64,000 bases of DNA. It comes from PALSA-607 sp036510735 (GTDB lineage: Bacteria; Actinomycetota; Actinomycetes; Acidothermales; Acidothermaceae). Under the pieces are notes generated by a model. The model ran no database searches. It was not told the origin of the DNA and was given only the letters and a program-made list of their open reading frames with translations. Below are positions 8,532-17,068 of this stretch, in pieces. Made by a program: the position numbers and the translations under genes. Numbering within the stretch: the stretch's first letter is position 1; the number at the start of each line of letters is the position of its first letter. Where the stretch lies: contig DATCDK010000240.1 of assembly GCA_036510735.1 (NCBI GenBank), forward strand, positions 5,653-69,652. The letters are read 5' to 3'.

Positions 8532-9585
8532 CGCCGCCTCCCTCGTTCGCGATGACCGGTAGCTTCTCAGGTCGCGTGAGCCGATATCCGACGGGCAGCA
8601 GTTGGAAGTGCAGTCGATCGGTCAGCAGGCTCCACAGTCCTCTGGGCAGGAACAGTGCGAAGCCCATCGCGACCACACCAAGGCCGATGAGATACCAGGC
8701 GCCCTCGTCGGCAAAGTTGTATTGGATGACAAAGAACACGATGGCACCGATGATCGGCCCCTCGAAGGTGCCGAGGCCGCCGACGAGCACCATGAAGATC
8801 ATGTACGCCGTGTACTGAACACCGAAGATCGACGTCGGCTGGATGAACGACGTGTTGGCAAGGATTAGCGCACCGGCGGCCCCGCAGCCGAAGCCCGCGA
8901 GCACGAACAGCAAGAACCGCAGCGGCCGGACGCGGACACCAACCGATGCCGCGGCCTCCTCGTCGTCGCGAATCGCCTGCAACGCCGCTCCGGTTCGTCT
9001 GCGCAGCAGCAAGAAGACCGAACCGAGCAGCAGCACCATGAACGCCAGAGACAGCCAATAGGTGTAGTCGCGGCGGTCGGTGATCGAGTACCGGTTCAGG
9101 CCGTGGAGCGAGATGCCCGAGCCGCCGCCCATGCTGTGATCGAGGGTGACGAGCAGGGCGAGCACTTCGGCGACGACCCACGTTCCGACCGCGAACTGTC
9201 CGCCGCGCAACGGCAGCACAAGGAGCGATTCGATCGCTGCCAGTGCCGCGGAGGCGAATGCCGCGATGACAACCGCCAGATACGGCGTCACGCCGTGCTG
9301 GGTCAAGAAGATGACGCTGTACGCGCCGAAACCGATGAACGCCTGTTGGCCGACAGAAACCATTCCGCCGTAGCCAGCAAGGGCATTCCACATGATGGCG
9401 AGGATCAGAAACGTAAACAGGCTCGTCAGTTGCTGCACTGCGTTTGCGCCCATCACTTCGGGCACCAGGAACAGCGCAACCACAAGCACAAGCGATACGA
9501 CAGAGGCGACGGCCGAAGCGCGCGTCGATCGTCGGACGAGCCACCCAGAGCTGCTCCCTATCGGGCCGCCCCGCACGGTGGTCAT
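8512..9585 (-). CDS. Branched-chain-type ABC transporter permease (LivM family)
   Basis: Integral membrane permease of 357 residues with about ten hydrophobic segments, for example ASVVSLVLVVALFLVPEVMG and YWLSLAFMVLLLGSVFLLL. The LivM-type loop that contacts the ATPase is present (ALQAIRDDEEAAASVGVRV). It pairs with the LivH-like permease at 9582-10460. ATG 9585 overlaps that gene's stop by four bases. Clustering with pobA and an aromatic aldehyde dehydrogenase suggests an aromatic acid or phenolic substrate rather than leucine; HAAT-family transporters of this kind are known for benzoate-type compounds. The C-terminal tail EGGGVVSEHG overlaps the next start. Confidence 0.88.
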   Translation of the reverse strand: MTTVRGGPIGSSSGWLVRRSTRASAVASVVSLVLVVALFLVPEVMGANAVQQLTSLFTFLILAIMWNALAGYGGMVSVGQQAFIGFGAYSVIFLTQHGVTPYLAVVIAAFASAALAAIESLLVLPLRGGQFAVGTWVVAEVLALLVTLDHSMGGGSGISLHGLNRYSITDRRDYTYWLSLAFMVLLLGSVFLLLRRRTGAALQAIRDDEEAAASVGVRVRPLRFLLFVLAGFGCGAAGALILANTSFIQPTSIFGVQYTAYMIFMVLVGGLGTFEGPIIGAIVFFVIQYNFADEGAWYLIGLGVVAMGFALFLPRGLWSLLTDRLHFQLLPVGYRLTRPEKLPVIANEGGGVVSEHG

Positions 9586-10460
9586 CTCGCCGTGCTCCGG
9601 CTCGCGAGGATGCGTCCTCGAGGACTCGCAAGGACCGCGAGAAATACGAGGTGGCCAGCGAGGATCGAGTACCGCGGGTCGATATTGGCTCCGATCGTTT
9701 GCGCAATGCCCAGCACGATGCCGCCGCCCAGCGTTCCCCACAGCGAGCCGAGCCCGCCGATCACGACGGCTTCGAACGCGAAGATCAGCTGTGTCGGCCC
9801 GCTGGAGGGTTGAAACGTCGATCTAATGGCGAGAAACGCGCCGGCCAGCGTGGCAGTCGCCAGCGCGATCGCAGTGGCTTTGGCATATACCGACCACGCG
9901 GGGATGCCGACGAGCGCTGCAGTGTCGGGGTCGAGCGCCGTTGCGCGCATCTCCCGCCCGAAGGGCGTGCGGCGCAGCGTCAGTTGTAAACCGCCCAGTA
10001 CAACGACGGCGAGCACGAGCACGAGAAGGCCGATGTAGGGGACCGCAAGTCGCGAATTGATCACCCAGCTTTTGGTGGAGATCGTGCCGGCCTTCGCACC
10101 GAGCGAGCGAACATCCGGTGAGTAGGCCTGCAGCAGGCCGTTCTGGATCACGATCGACAGACCGAACGTGGTCAGCAACGGGATTAACGGTCCGCCGCGC
10201 AGGCTGCGCGCCAGCACGCTGCGCTGCAGGACGTAGCCGAACGCGGCCATGATCGGGAGCACCGGCAGGAGCGCGATGAACGGCGACACGTGGTAGGTGA
10301 ACGAGACTTCCCACACCAGGAAGGCGCCGAGCACGGCGATGTCGCCGTGCGCGAGGTTGATGATCCGCATGACGCCGAACATGAGTGACAAGCCGCACGC
10401 AAACAATGCATAGAGGCCGCCGAGCAGCAGGCCCTGCACGACGGCGTTGACCCAACTCAT
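9582..10460 (-). CDS. Branched-chain-type ABC transporter permease (LivH family)
   Basis: Membrane permease of 292 residues starting MSWVNAVVQGLLLGGLYAL, a characteristic LivH N-terminus, followed by LMFGVMRIINLAHGDIAVLG. The coupling loop is FGREMRATALDPDTAALVGI. ATG 10460 overlaps the LivF stop by four bases; the in-frame extension to 10562 lies inside that gene. It forms the heterodimeric membrane channel with the LivM-like protein. Confidence 0.9.
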   Translation of the reverse strand: MSWVNAVVQGLLLGGLYALFACGLSLMFGVMRIINLAHGDIAVLGAFLVWEVSFTYHVSPFIALLPVLPIMAAFGYVLQRSVLARSLRGGPLIPLLTTFGLSIVIQNGLLQAYSPDVRSLGAKAGTISTKSWVINSRLAVPYIGLLVLVLAVVVLGGLQLTLRRTPFGREMRATALDPDTAALVGIPAWSVYAKATAIALATATLAGAFLAIRSTFQPSSGPTQLIFAFEAVVIGGLGSLWGTLGGGIVLGIAQTIGANIDPRYSILAGHLVFLAVLASPRGRILASRSTAR

Positions 10461-11173
10461 GTCGATCCCTGCGCTCGAAGGCCAAAATATGCCTCGGTGA
10501 TGAGTTCGCGACTGACCGACGCGGTAGCGGCCTCGAGCACAATCTTGCCTTCCAGGATGCAAATCACCCGGTCGGCGACCGACATCGCGCGGCGCAGATC
10601 CTGTTCGACCAGCACGACGGTTGAGCCCGACTTGATCAGCGACGTGAGCGACTCGTACACCGCATCTACCGCGATTGGCGCGAGACCAAGCGATACCTCG
10701 TCGACCATGAGCAGTCGCGGGTTGGTCATGAGCGCTCGACCGATTGAGGTTGCCTGCTGTTCACCGCCGGACAGCTGCGAGGCCTTCTTGTTGCGCAGCG
10801 GTTTGAGCATCGGGAACGCAGCCACCACGGTCTCGACCGTCCAGGGGCCAGGCTTCGCGCGTCGGCCCGCAACGAGCAGGTTCTCCTCGACCGTGAGATC
10901 GGCGAACAGCTTGCGCCCTTCGGGCACAAGGGCGATTCCCAGAGCAACTCGTCGATGCGCGGGCACGCCGGTGATGTCGACGTCATCGAATCGAACCGAT
11001 CCAGCGGAGGCAGGGTGTGCGCCGGCGAGTGTTCGCAGCATCGTGGACTTACCTGCACCGTTGGCACCGACCAGGGCGACGGTTTCGCCTTGACTCACGG
11101 TGAAGCTCACCCCGCGCACGGCTTGCAGGAGTCCGTGACGAGCGTGCAAGTCCTGAACTTCCAGCAGGGTCAC
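10457..11173 (-). CDS. ABC transporter ATP-binding protein (LivF family)
   Basis: Cytoplasmic ATPase of 238 residues. Walker A is GANGAGKST, the signature is QLSGGEQQ, and Walker B is LLMVDEVSLGLAP, the last being typical of LivF. The start is GTG 11173, which overlaps the LivG stop as GTGA. It energises the aromatic uptake transporter encoded by the flanking genes. Confidence 0.92.
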   Translation of the reverse strand: MTLLEVQDLHARHGLLQAVRGVSFTVSQGETVALVGANGAGKSTMLRTLAGAHPASAGSVRFDDVDITGVPAHRRVALGIALVPEGRKLFADLTVEENLLVAGRRAKPGPWTVETVVAAFPMLKPLRNKKASQLSGGEQQATSIGRALMTNPRLLMVDEVSLGLAPIAVDAVYESLTSLIKSGSTVVLVEQDLRRAMSVADRVICILEGKIVLEAATASVSRELITEAYFGLRAQGST

Positions 11174-11937
11174 GGGCCTGCCTTCCCCAGATACGCGTCG
11201 ACAACGGCGGCGTCGCGAAGCACGACGTCCGGCTTGCCGCTCGCGATCACCCTCCCGGCGTCCATCGCGACGAGTCGATCGATGACCTGGAGCAGCAGAT
11301 GCACGATGTGCTCGATCCACACAATGCTGATCCCGCGGGCTCTTACCCGCCGGATCGTATCGACCAACTGTGCGGCCTCGGCGTCGGTCAGACCGCCACC
11401 AATCTCGTCCAACAACAGCACCTGAGGATCCGTCGCCAACGACCTCGCCAACTCCAGGCGCTTGCGATGCAACAGTCCCAAACTCTCTGCGCGCCGATTG
11501 GCCAGGTCGATCAGCCCACACAGTTCCAGGACCTCGACAGACTTGTCATATGCAGCAGACTTGCTGAGACCTGCGCCGTACGACGCACCAACTAGGACGT
11601 TCTCGAGCACCGACATCGCACCGAACGGGCGCGGGATCTGAAACGCCCGCCCTACTCCAAGGCGGCAGCGTTGTTCTGACCGCATGTGCGTGATGTCTTG
11701 CGCGCCCAGATGCACTGTTCCTGCGCTGGGCGCGAGTGAACCGGAAAGTACGTTCAGCAGTGTGGTCTTGCCGGCGCCGTTCGGGCCGACGATGCCGACC
11801 GCTTCGGCGCCTACTTGGAAGTCGACCTTGTCGAGCACCTGCAAGGAGCCGAACCTTTTAGACAAGCCAACCCCGACCAGCCGAAGCTGATCGGGGTGGG
11901 TTGACCCGGTGTATGAACCGGCCGGTGCGTCGCTCAC
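11170..11937 (-). CDS. ABC transporter ATP-binding protein (LivG family)
   Basis: Second ATPase of the uptake system, 255 residues from GTG 11937, which overlaps the binding-protein stop as GTGA. Walker A is GPNGAGKTT, Q-loop GRAFQIPRPF, Walker B VLLLDEIGGGL and switch His in VWIEHIVH. The signature position reads ESLGLLHRKRLELAR instead of the LSGGQ or LPYGQQ usual in this family, a feature I have the impression is shared by a subgroup of actinobacterial LivG-like ATPases. Confidence 0.88.
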   Translation of the reverse strand: MSDAPAGSYTGSTHPDQLRLVGVGLSKRFGSLQVLDKVDFQVGAEAVGIVGPNGAGKTTLLNVLSGSLAPSAGTVHLGAQDITHMRSEQRCRLGVGRAFQIPRPFGAMSVLENVLVGASYGAGLSKSAAYDKSVEVLELCGLIDLANRRAESLGLLHRKRLELARSLATDPQVLLLDEIGGGLTDAEAAQLVDTIRRVRARGISIVWIEHIVHLLLQVIDRLVAMDAGRVIASGKPDVVLRDAAVVDAYLGKAGP

Positions 11938-13379
11938 GCGCCGTAGGGCTGCAGCGAGCCTGCGATGGGAATGTTCGGGTCGGAGGAGTGCTCGCAGATC
12001 ACGAACGCGAGCTTGTAAGGACCGGACGGCGCCTTGACCCACTGACCGCCGATGATCGGCGTCACCACGACGTTGGCATTGGGACCCTTGCCCCACTGCA
12101 AATGCCCGACCGGCGTCCTCACGTCAAGCGTGCTGATGGCCGTGGCGACCGCAGTCTTGTCTTGGGGGTTCGACGACGCAGCCAAGGCTGCCGCCGCTAC
12201 GTCGAAGAGGGCAAGGCTCGCACCCAATTGCTGGTTCCACTGCTTGCCTGATGCAGTCTGATAGCCGGTGGCCAGGTCCGCGGAGCTGATGCCCGTCAGC
12301 GACGACGAGTACGGCCACGTCGGATCCCAGTAGACGCCGCTGGCGAGCCCGACCCCGATCGCACCGAGGGATTCGACCTGAGACGGGAAGAGTCCGGTCT
12401 TGGCGATCTGAGCGATCTTTGGTTTGTAGCCCTGCTGTGCAGCTTGCTGCCAGAACGTCGCGAAGTCAGGCGGGATCGGGAAGGTATTGAAGATTTCGCA
12501 GTCGCCGGACTTGAACTTGTTGATTTGCGACGTGTAGTCGTTCGTGCCATCGGTGTAGGCGCCCGGATCGACGATCGTGTACCCCGCCTTGGTCAACAGC
12601 GGGCCTAGTGCGGATCTGATGGCGTTCCCATCGGCATCGTTGGGCCACATGACGCCGACCTTCTTGTTGGTCGACACCTGCGGCCACATCGTGGTGTAGG
12701 CGTTGGCGAACTGCTGGACACCGAAGCAGAAGTGGTACACGAATTTGAACGCGTGGTTGTCCCCTGGCTTCGCGCCTCGACCGTAGTACCACGATTCCCA
12801 CGGCACAACGGTCGATATGCACGGCACTCCCGCCGCCTCGCAGGCGTCGGAGACCGGGTTGACCTGCTCCGGTGTCGACGTGGTGAGCATCAGGTCGATC
12901 TTGGAGCCGTTGATCAGATCGTTAGCCACCTGAGCGGCTCGAGCCGGGTCGGACTGCCCGTCCTTGTCGATGATCTGGACATCCCATGTCTTGTCGCCGA
13001 TTTGGATGCCCTTGGCGGCGAACGCCTTCCGGGCAAGACCGAGCACGTAGCCGTCAGGCTCACCGAAACCGGCGGCGGGCCCGGTGATCGGGCTCACGTA
13101 GCCGATCTTCAGCGTGCCTGCCCTCGGCCCGGCCGAGGCCGCCGCGGCGGGGGTCGAAGCCGCCGTCGTGGCCGCTGTGGACGCGGACGCAGGTGGTGCC
13201 GCTGCTGTCGTGGGCGCGGCGCTCGAGGCTGCCGCTGGCGTCTTCTTGCTGCTCGAGCAAGCCGCGAGGAGCGGGCTCGTGAACGCGAGCGCTGAGGCGC
13301 CTAAGCCGGCAGCGCGTAGGAAATTCCGCCGGCTGATGGCCGCCTGGACGACCTCGGGCTGGGAAGAAGGGTCCACCAT
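11934..13379 (-). CDS. Tat-exported lipoprotein, ABC transporter substrate-binding protein
   Basis: Periplasmic-binding-protein-like lipoprotein of about 481 residues, Peripla_BP_6/LivJ type. The N-terminus has a twin-arginine motif (ISRRNFLRAAG), a hydrophobic stretch and a lipobox with Cys (SPLLAACSS), followed by an Ala/Thr/Ser/Pro-rich linker before the folded domain that begins GTLKIGYVSPITGPAAGFGE. It is the first gene of the leftward transport-ALDH-pobA unit and is divergent from the IclR gene. The start is uncertain: ATG 13379 is given, but the GGAGG motif is better spaced for the following GTG at 13376. The ligand is likely an aromatic acid or phenolic ketone, by context only. Confidence 0.88.
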   Translation of the reverse strand: MVDPSSQPEVVQAAISRRNFLRAAGLGASALAFTSPLLAACSSSKKTPAAASSAAPTTAAAPPASASTAATTAASTPAAAASAGPRAGTLKIGYVSPITGPAAGFGEPDGYVLGLARKAFAAKGIQIGDKTWDVQIIDKDGQSDPARAAQVANDLINGSKIDLMLTTSTPEQVNPVSDACEAAGVPCISTVVPWESWYYGRGAKPGDNHAFKFVYHFCFGVQQFANAYTTMWPQVSTNKKVGVMWPNDADGNAIRSALGPLLTKAGYTIVDPGAYTDGTNDYTSQINKFKSGDCEIFNTFPIPPDFATFWQQAAQQGYKPKIAQIAKTGLFPSQVESLGAIGVGLASGVYWDPTWPYSSSLTGISSADLATGYQTASGKQWNQQLGASLALFDVAAAALAASSNPQDKTAVATAISTLDVRTPVGHLQWGKGPNANVVVTPIIGGQWVKAPSGPYKLAFVICEHSSDPNIPIAGSLQPYGA

Positions 13380-13443
13380 GACCTCCACGATTGCGGGTAA
13401 GTGGCCGAAACGTAAGAGTCGGCGTGCTGGCCGTCAACGACTT

Positions 13444-13460
13444 GTTTCACTAGGTGGAAC
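13444..13460. promoter_or_regulatory. Operator-like inverted repeat between the binding protein and IclR genes
   Basis: GTTTCACTAGGTGGAAC has 7-base arms with one mismatch around a 3-base spacer, the same architecture as the sites at 14336, 17854 and 17889. It lies in the middle of the 102-base divergent region, ending 21 bases before the IclR ATG, a natural position for autoregulation and for control of the leftward transport-pobA unit. Confidence 0.5.
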
Positions 13461-13481
13461 ACTTTGGGTTACGATTCGAAC

Positions 13482-14321
13482 ATGGCCGTCGGTGACCCAG
13501 AACAGCGAGCGCCAGCCGCGACGAGTGCCACCGCAGGGTTTTCGCAGTCTCTTGAGCGTGGATTGCAGATTCTGGCGGCGTTCAACGAGCTCCGCCCGGT
13601 GCTGGGCATTGCCGACATTGCCCGTGCCGTCGATCTGAACAAGAGCACGACCTATCGCTACGTCGCGACACTGGCCCGCTTGGATTACCTCCAGCAGGAC
13701 CCCGAAACCAAGAAATACTCTCTCGGCCCGCGGGTGGCCGACCTCGGGTTCGCGGCGATCAACTCGATGGAGATCACCCGGGTCGCGGCGCGACCACTTC
13801 AAGGGCTCGCCGACGAGACCGGACACACGGTCAGCATGGCGGTGCTCGACGGTTCAGACATCGTCTACGTGGACCGGCGCCGCAGCGCTCGCGGCGTCCA
13901 TCTCGCCATGGAACTCAATCTCCACGTCGGCTCCCGGCTACCGGCATACTGCACAGCGCTCGGGAAAGTCCTGCTGGCGTACCGCGATCCAGCCATCCTG
14001 CGGGTGCTGCTCGATCGCACGGACCTGGCCCGTCGGGCGCCGAAGACGATCACCGCCCGCGAGCAATTGACCTTCGCTCTGGGTCGCATTCGCGAGACCG
14101 GCATCGGATTGAATGACGAAGAACTGGCACCCGGGCTGCGCGCGATCGCCGCGCCCGTGCGCTCCCGATCGGGTGAGGTCATCGCCGCGGTCAGCGTCGT
14201 TGTCCCTCTCAGCATCGCCACCGCCCCGATGGAGCAGCTGAGTGCCCGGCTCGAGGCCCCGCTACGGCGGACGACGAACGAAATCTCCGCCCGGCTCGGG
14301 TATCGGGCGCAATCGTCCTAG
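13482..14321 (+). CDS. IclR-family transcriptional regulator
   Basis: Regulator of 279 residues. The N-terminal winged helix (about residues 20-80) includes GLQILAAFNEL, GIADIARAVDLNKSTTYRYV as recognition region, and YSLGPRVADLG. The C-terminal effector domain has GHTVSMAVLDGSDIVYVDRR, the conserved YCTALGKVLLAY and the ending APVRSRSGEVIAAVSVV. Members such as PcaR, PcaU and PobR control 4-hydroxybenzoate and protocatechuate genes, which fits its position between the pobA/lig unit and the ALDH/ADH genes. ATG 13482 has no evident ribosome site, so it may be a leaderless transcript. The effector is not deducible from sequence. Confidence 0.9.
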   Translation: MAVGDPEQRAPAATSATAGFSQSLERGLQILAAFNELRPVLGIADIARAVDLNKSTTYRYVATLARLDYLQQDPETKKYSLGPRVADLGFAAINSMEITRVAARPLQGLADETGHTVSMAVLDGSDIVYVDRRRSARGVHLAMELNLHVGSRLPAYCTALGKVLLAYRDPAILRVLLDRTDLARRAPKTITAREQLTFALGRIRETGIGLNDEELAPGLRAIAAPVRSRSGEVIAAVSVVVPLSIATAPMEQLSARLEAPLRRTTNEISARLGYRAQSS

Positions 14322-14335
14322 CCAGCGAACCGCTC

Positions 14336-14352
14336 GTTCCAACTATCGGAAC
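14336..14352. promoter_or_regulatory. Operator-like inverted repeat upstream of the ALDH/ADH pair
   Basis: GTTCCAACTATCGGAAC carries the exact TTCC-N7-GGAA core and matches the island's other sites in arm length and spacer. It sits 15 bases after the IclR stop and 114 bases before the aldehyde dehydrogenase start, so that gene is probably regulated separately from the IclR gene. Confidence 0.5.
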
Positions 14353-14394
14353 AGCTGGTTGATTATTTAGCGCTGCCCGTTTACGGTCTGGCCA

Positions 14395-14436
14395 CCGCCC
14401 CACATCTGGGCTCCGCCCCACATCTGGGCTCCGCCC
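14395..14436 (+). repeat. Two tandem 18-bp repeats plus a partial third
   Basis: The unit CCGCCCCACATCTGGGCT occurs at 14395-14412 and 14413-14430 without mismatch, followed by CCGCCC. It lies between the operator-like site and the ribosome site of the aldehyde dehydrogenase. Its role is unknown; it could be replication slippage or a repeated protein-binding site. Confidence 0.8.
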
Positions 14437-14465
14437 TCGGTGCGCGCTGACGTAGGAGGCAACTG

Positions 14466-15926
14466 GTGATCCTGGACGACTCGAGGTGGAAGGGCCAGAT
14501 CTTCGTCGGCGGAGCATGGGTTCCTGGTGCCGGCGGCGTCGCGGACGTGATCGAACCGGCGACCGGCGCGACGTTGGCGCAGAGCGGTCTCGCGGGTCCG
14601 GCCGATGTCGCGACGGCTGCGGTCAGCGCGAGCGAGGCGCAACGCGAATGGGTTGCGTTGCCGCACCCGGCGCGCGCGGCCGTGCTGCGCAAGGCCGGCG
14701 CGCTCTGGGCTGAGCACGCCGAAGAGATCAGCTGGTGGAACATCCGAGAAGTCGGCGCCATCGAGGGCATGGCCGGCTTCGCCGTGCATGTCGCCGAGCA
14801 GGAGTGCTACGAAGCGGCCTCGCTTCCGAGCCGACCGTCCGGGGAGATCCTGTCGAGCGAAGGCCCGCGGCTATCACTCGCCCGTCGGCTGCCCGTCGGC
14901 GTTGTCGGCGTCATCTCGCCGTTCAATGTCCCGATCATTCTCGGCATCAGGTCGGTCGCGCCCGCACTCGCGCTCGGCAACGCCGTCATCCTCAAGCCCG
15001 ATCCCCGCACCGCGGTTACTGGCGGCGTCACGATCGCCCGCATATTCGAAGAGGCGGGACTACCGCCGGGAGTCCTTCAGATGCTGCCCGGCGGTGGTGA
15101 CGTCGGCGAAGCAATGGTGACGCATCCGTTGGTGAGCGTGATCTCGTTCACCGGTTCGACAGCAGCGGGACGCCGGGTAGGCGAACTCGCGGGCAAGCAC
15201 CTGAAGAGGGTGCATCTCGAACTCGGTGGCAACTCCGCGCTCATCGTCCTGGACGACGCGGACGTTGACGCAGCAGTCAACCTGGCGGCGTGGGGATCGT
15301 TCTTTCACCAGGGTGAGATCTGCATGACGACCGGACGTCACCTCGTGCACACGCGGTTGCACGATGAGTTCGTTGAAAAGCTCGCTGCCAAAGCCGCCCA
15401 CTTGCCCGTCGGTGATCCCGCGTCGGGTCAGGTGGCGTTAGGTCCCCTCATCGATGCGGGACAACGCGACAAGGTGCACGGGCTCGTGACATCCAGCGTC
15501 GCAGGCGGCGCGAAGCTCGCAGCAGGCGGCAGCTACGAAGGCCTGTTCTACCAGCCGACCGTACTCACCAATGTCGAGGTTACCTCTCCCGCTTTCGAGC
15601 AAGAAGTCTTCGGCCCGGTCGCCCCGGTGATGCGCTTCGCTGATCTCGACGAAGCCGTTCGAATTGCGACGGCCACTGAGTACGGCTTGTCTCTCGGGAT
15701 CGTGACGCGTGACGTCATGAAGGGCCTCGACCTGGCCGCACGAATCCCTACCGGAATCGTGCACATCAATGACCAGACCGTGAACGACGAGGCGAATACC
15801 CCGTTCGGTGGCGTTGGTGCTTCAGGTACCGGCTCTCGATTTGGTGGTGCCGCAGCCAACATCGATGCGTTCACCGAGACTCAGTGGGTCACGATGCGCA
15901 GCGAGCCGCCGTCGTATCCGTTCTGA
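14466..15926 (+). CDS. Aldehyde dehydrogenase, benzaldehyde-type
   Basis: NAD(P)-dependent aldehyde dehydrogenase of 486 residues. Motifs are ISPFNVPIILGIRSVAPALA, FTGSTAAGRRVGE, the general-base Glu in VHLELGGNSALIV, catalytic Cys in HQGEICMTTGRH and the C-terminal NDQTVNDEANTPFGGVG. It resembles benzaldehyde dehydrogenases and shares the unusual RSEPPSYPF-type ending with the paralogue at 7026-8531, but unlike that one it retains the general-base Glu. GTG 14466 follows an AGGAGG site by seven bases. Paired with a zinc alcohol dehydrogenase 31 bases downstream, it probably converts an aromatic alcohol via the aldehyde to the acid. Confidence 0.9.
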   Translation: MILDDSRWKGQIFVGGAWVPGAGGVADVIEPATGATLAQSGLAGPADVATAAVSASEAQREWVALPHPARAAVLRKAGALWAEHAEEISWWNIREVGAIEGMAGFAVHVAEQECYEAASLPSRPSGEILSSEGPRLSLARRLPVGVVGVISPFNVPIILGIRSVAPALALGNAVILKPDPRTAVTGGVTIARIFEEAGLPPGVLQMLPGGGDVGEAMVTHPLVSVISFTGSTAAGRRVGELAGKHLKRVHLELGGNSALIVLDDADVDAAVNLAAWGSFFHQGEICMTTGRHLVHTRLHDEFVEKLAAKAAHLPVGDPASGQVALGPLIDAGQRDKVHGLVTSSVAGGAKLAAGGSYEGLFYQPTVLTNVEVTSPAFEQEVFGPVAPVMRFADLDEAVRIATATEYGLSLGIVTRDVMKGLDLAARIPTGIVHINDQTVNDEANTPFGGVGASGTGSRFGGAAANIDAFTETQWVTMRSEPPSYPF

Positions 15927-15957
15927 GCACAATCCGTTCCGAGCAAGGGATGCAGCT

Positions 15958-17067
15958 GTGGCGGTCGAGATCACCGCGGCCGTTGTCGAGGCGCAGGACA
16001 AGCCATTCGAGATGCAGACTCTCGAGATTGATGAGCCTGGCCCCGGTGAGGTGCTTGTTCGTCTCGTTGCGACCGGCGTTTGCCACACCGACGGGCTCGC
16101 GCGCCACGGCGACTTACCGTTTCCCTTTCCTGGCGTGCTCGGCCACGAAGGCGCGGGTACAGTCGACGCAGTAGGCCCTGGCGTCACGGAGTTTGCGGCT
16201 GGCGACCGAGTTGTCATCGGCTGGCCGTCATGCGGAAACTGCCGCAACTGCCAGGCGGGTGAGCCCCGCTACTGCCAGCATCTCGGCGAGCTGCTGGTCG
16301 GTGGCACTCGACGCGGCGGCGAGCCGGCGTTGCATCGTACCGACGGGGCACCGATCCATAGCCACTTCTTTGGACAGTCATCGTTCGCCACCTACGCGTT
16401 GACCACATCACGCTCACTTGTCGCCGTCCGACCTGATGTTCCGTTGGAGATGATGGGTCCGCTCGCGTGTGGAGTATCAACGGGTGCGGGTGCAGTGTTC
16501 AACACTGCTCGACCGACACCGGGATCGACTTTGGTGGTGTTCGGTGTCGGCACCGTGGGACTTGCCGCGATCATGGCCGCGCGCAACTCGCCCGCGACGA
16601 AAATCATCGCTGTTGACCGCCACGAGTGGCGCCTCGAACTTGCATCCGAACTCGGCGCAACGCACGTCATCAACGTCAACACTGATGACCCGTTGGCGGC
16701 GATTGCCTCCATCTGTGGCGGCCCCGCCGACTACGCGTTGGAGTGCACGGGCGTCATCGACATCGTCAGGCAAGCGGCCGACTGCATCGGCATGCTTGGC
16801 ACGTGCATCCTGATCGGTGGCGCGCCGGCAGCGGCGGAGTTCAGCCTTGACCACCTGTCGACCTTGTGGGGAAAGCGAATCGTCGGCGTTCTCGGTGGTG
16901 GCGGGCGCAGTGCAGAACTCATAGGTGGACTGATCGACCTCTACGCGTTGGGCAGGTTTCCCCTCGATCGCCTCGTCACGTACTTCGAGCTTGACGAGGT
17001 CGAGGCGGCGTTGGCGAAGTCTTACGACGGATCCGTCATCAAGCCCATCCTGCGAATGCCGAGCTGA
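15958..17067 (+). CDS. Zinc-dependent aryl-alcohol dehydrogenase
   Basis: Medium-chain alcohol dehydrogenase of 369 residues. Catalytic zinc ligands are in TGVCHTDGLARHG and GHEGAGTVDAVG, with the third Cys in MGPLACGVSTGAGAV. Structural zinc Cys residues are in CGNCRNCQAGEPRYC. The Rossmann motif is VVFGVGTVGLAA, followed by AVDRHEWRLELA whose Asp indicates NAD preference. It resembles benzyl-alcohol dehydrogenases of the AdhC/XylB type. GTG 15958 has an AAGGGA site upstream and replaces a frame open from 15808 that overlaps the aldehyde dehydrogenase. The stop is two bases from the convergent IclR gene. Confidence 0.9.
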   Translation: MAVEITAAVVEAQDKPFEMQTLEIDEPGPGEVLVRLVATGVCHTDGLARHGDLPFPFPGVLGHEGAGTVDAVGPGVTEFAAGDRVVIGWPSCGNCRNCQAGEPRYCQHLGELLVGGTRRGGEPALHRTDGAPIHSHFFGQSSFATYALTTSRSLVAVRPDVPLEMMGPLACGVSTGAGAVFNTARPTPGSTLVVFGVGTVGLAAIMAARNSPATKIIAVDRHEWRLELASELGATHVINVNTDDPLAAIASICGGPADYALECTGVIDIVRQAADCIGMLGTCILIGGAPAAAEFSLDHLSTLWGKRIVGVLGGGGRSAELIGGLIDLYALGRFPLDRLVTYFELDEVEAALAKSYDGSVIKPILRMPS

Positions 17068-17068
17068 C

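Noticed and set aside
15945..15961. A sixth TTCC-type operator before the alcohol dehydrogenase
   Set aside because: GTTCC is followed by GGGAT rather than GGAA, it overlaps the ribosome site, and no promoter is needed there because the gene follows the ALDH by 31 bases.
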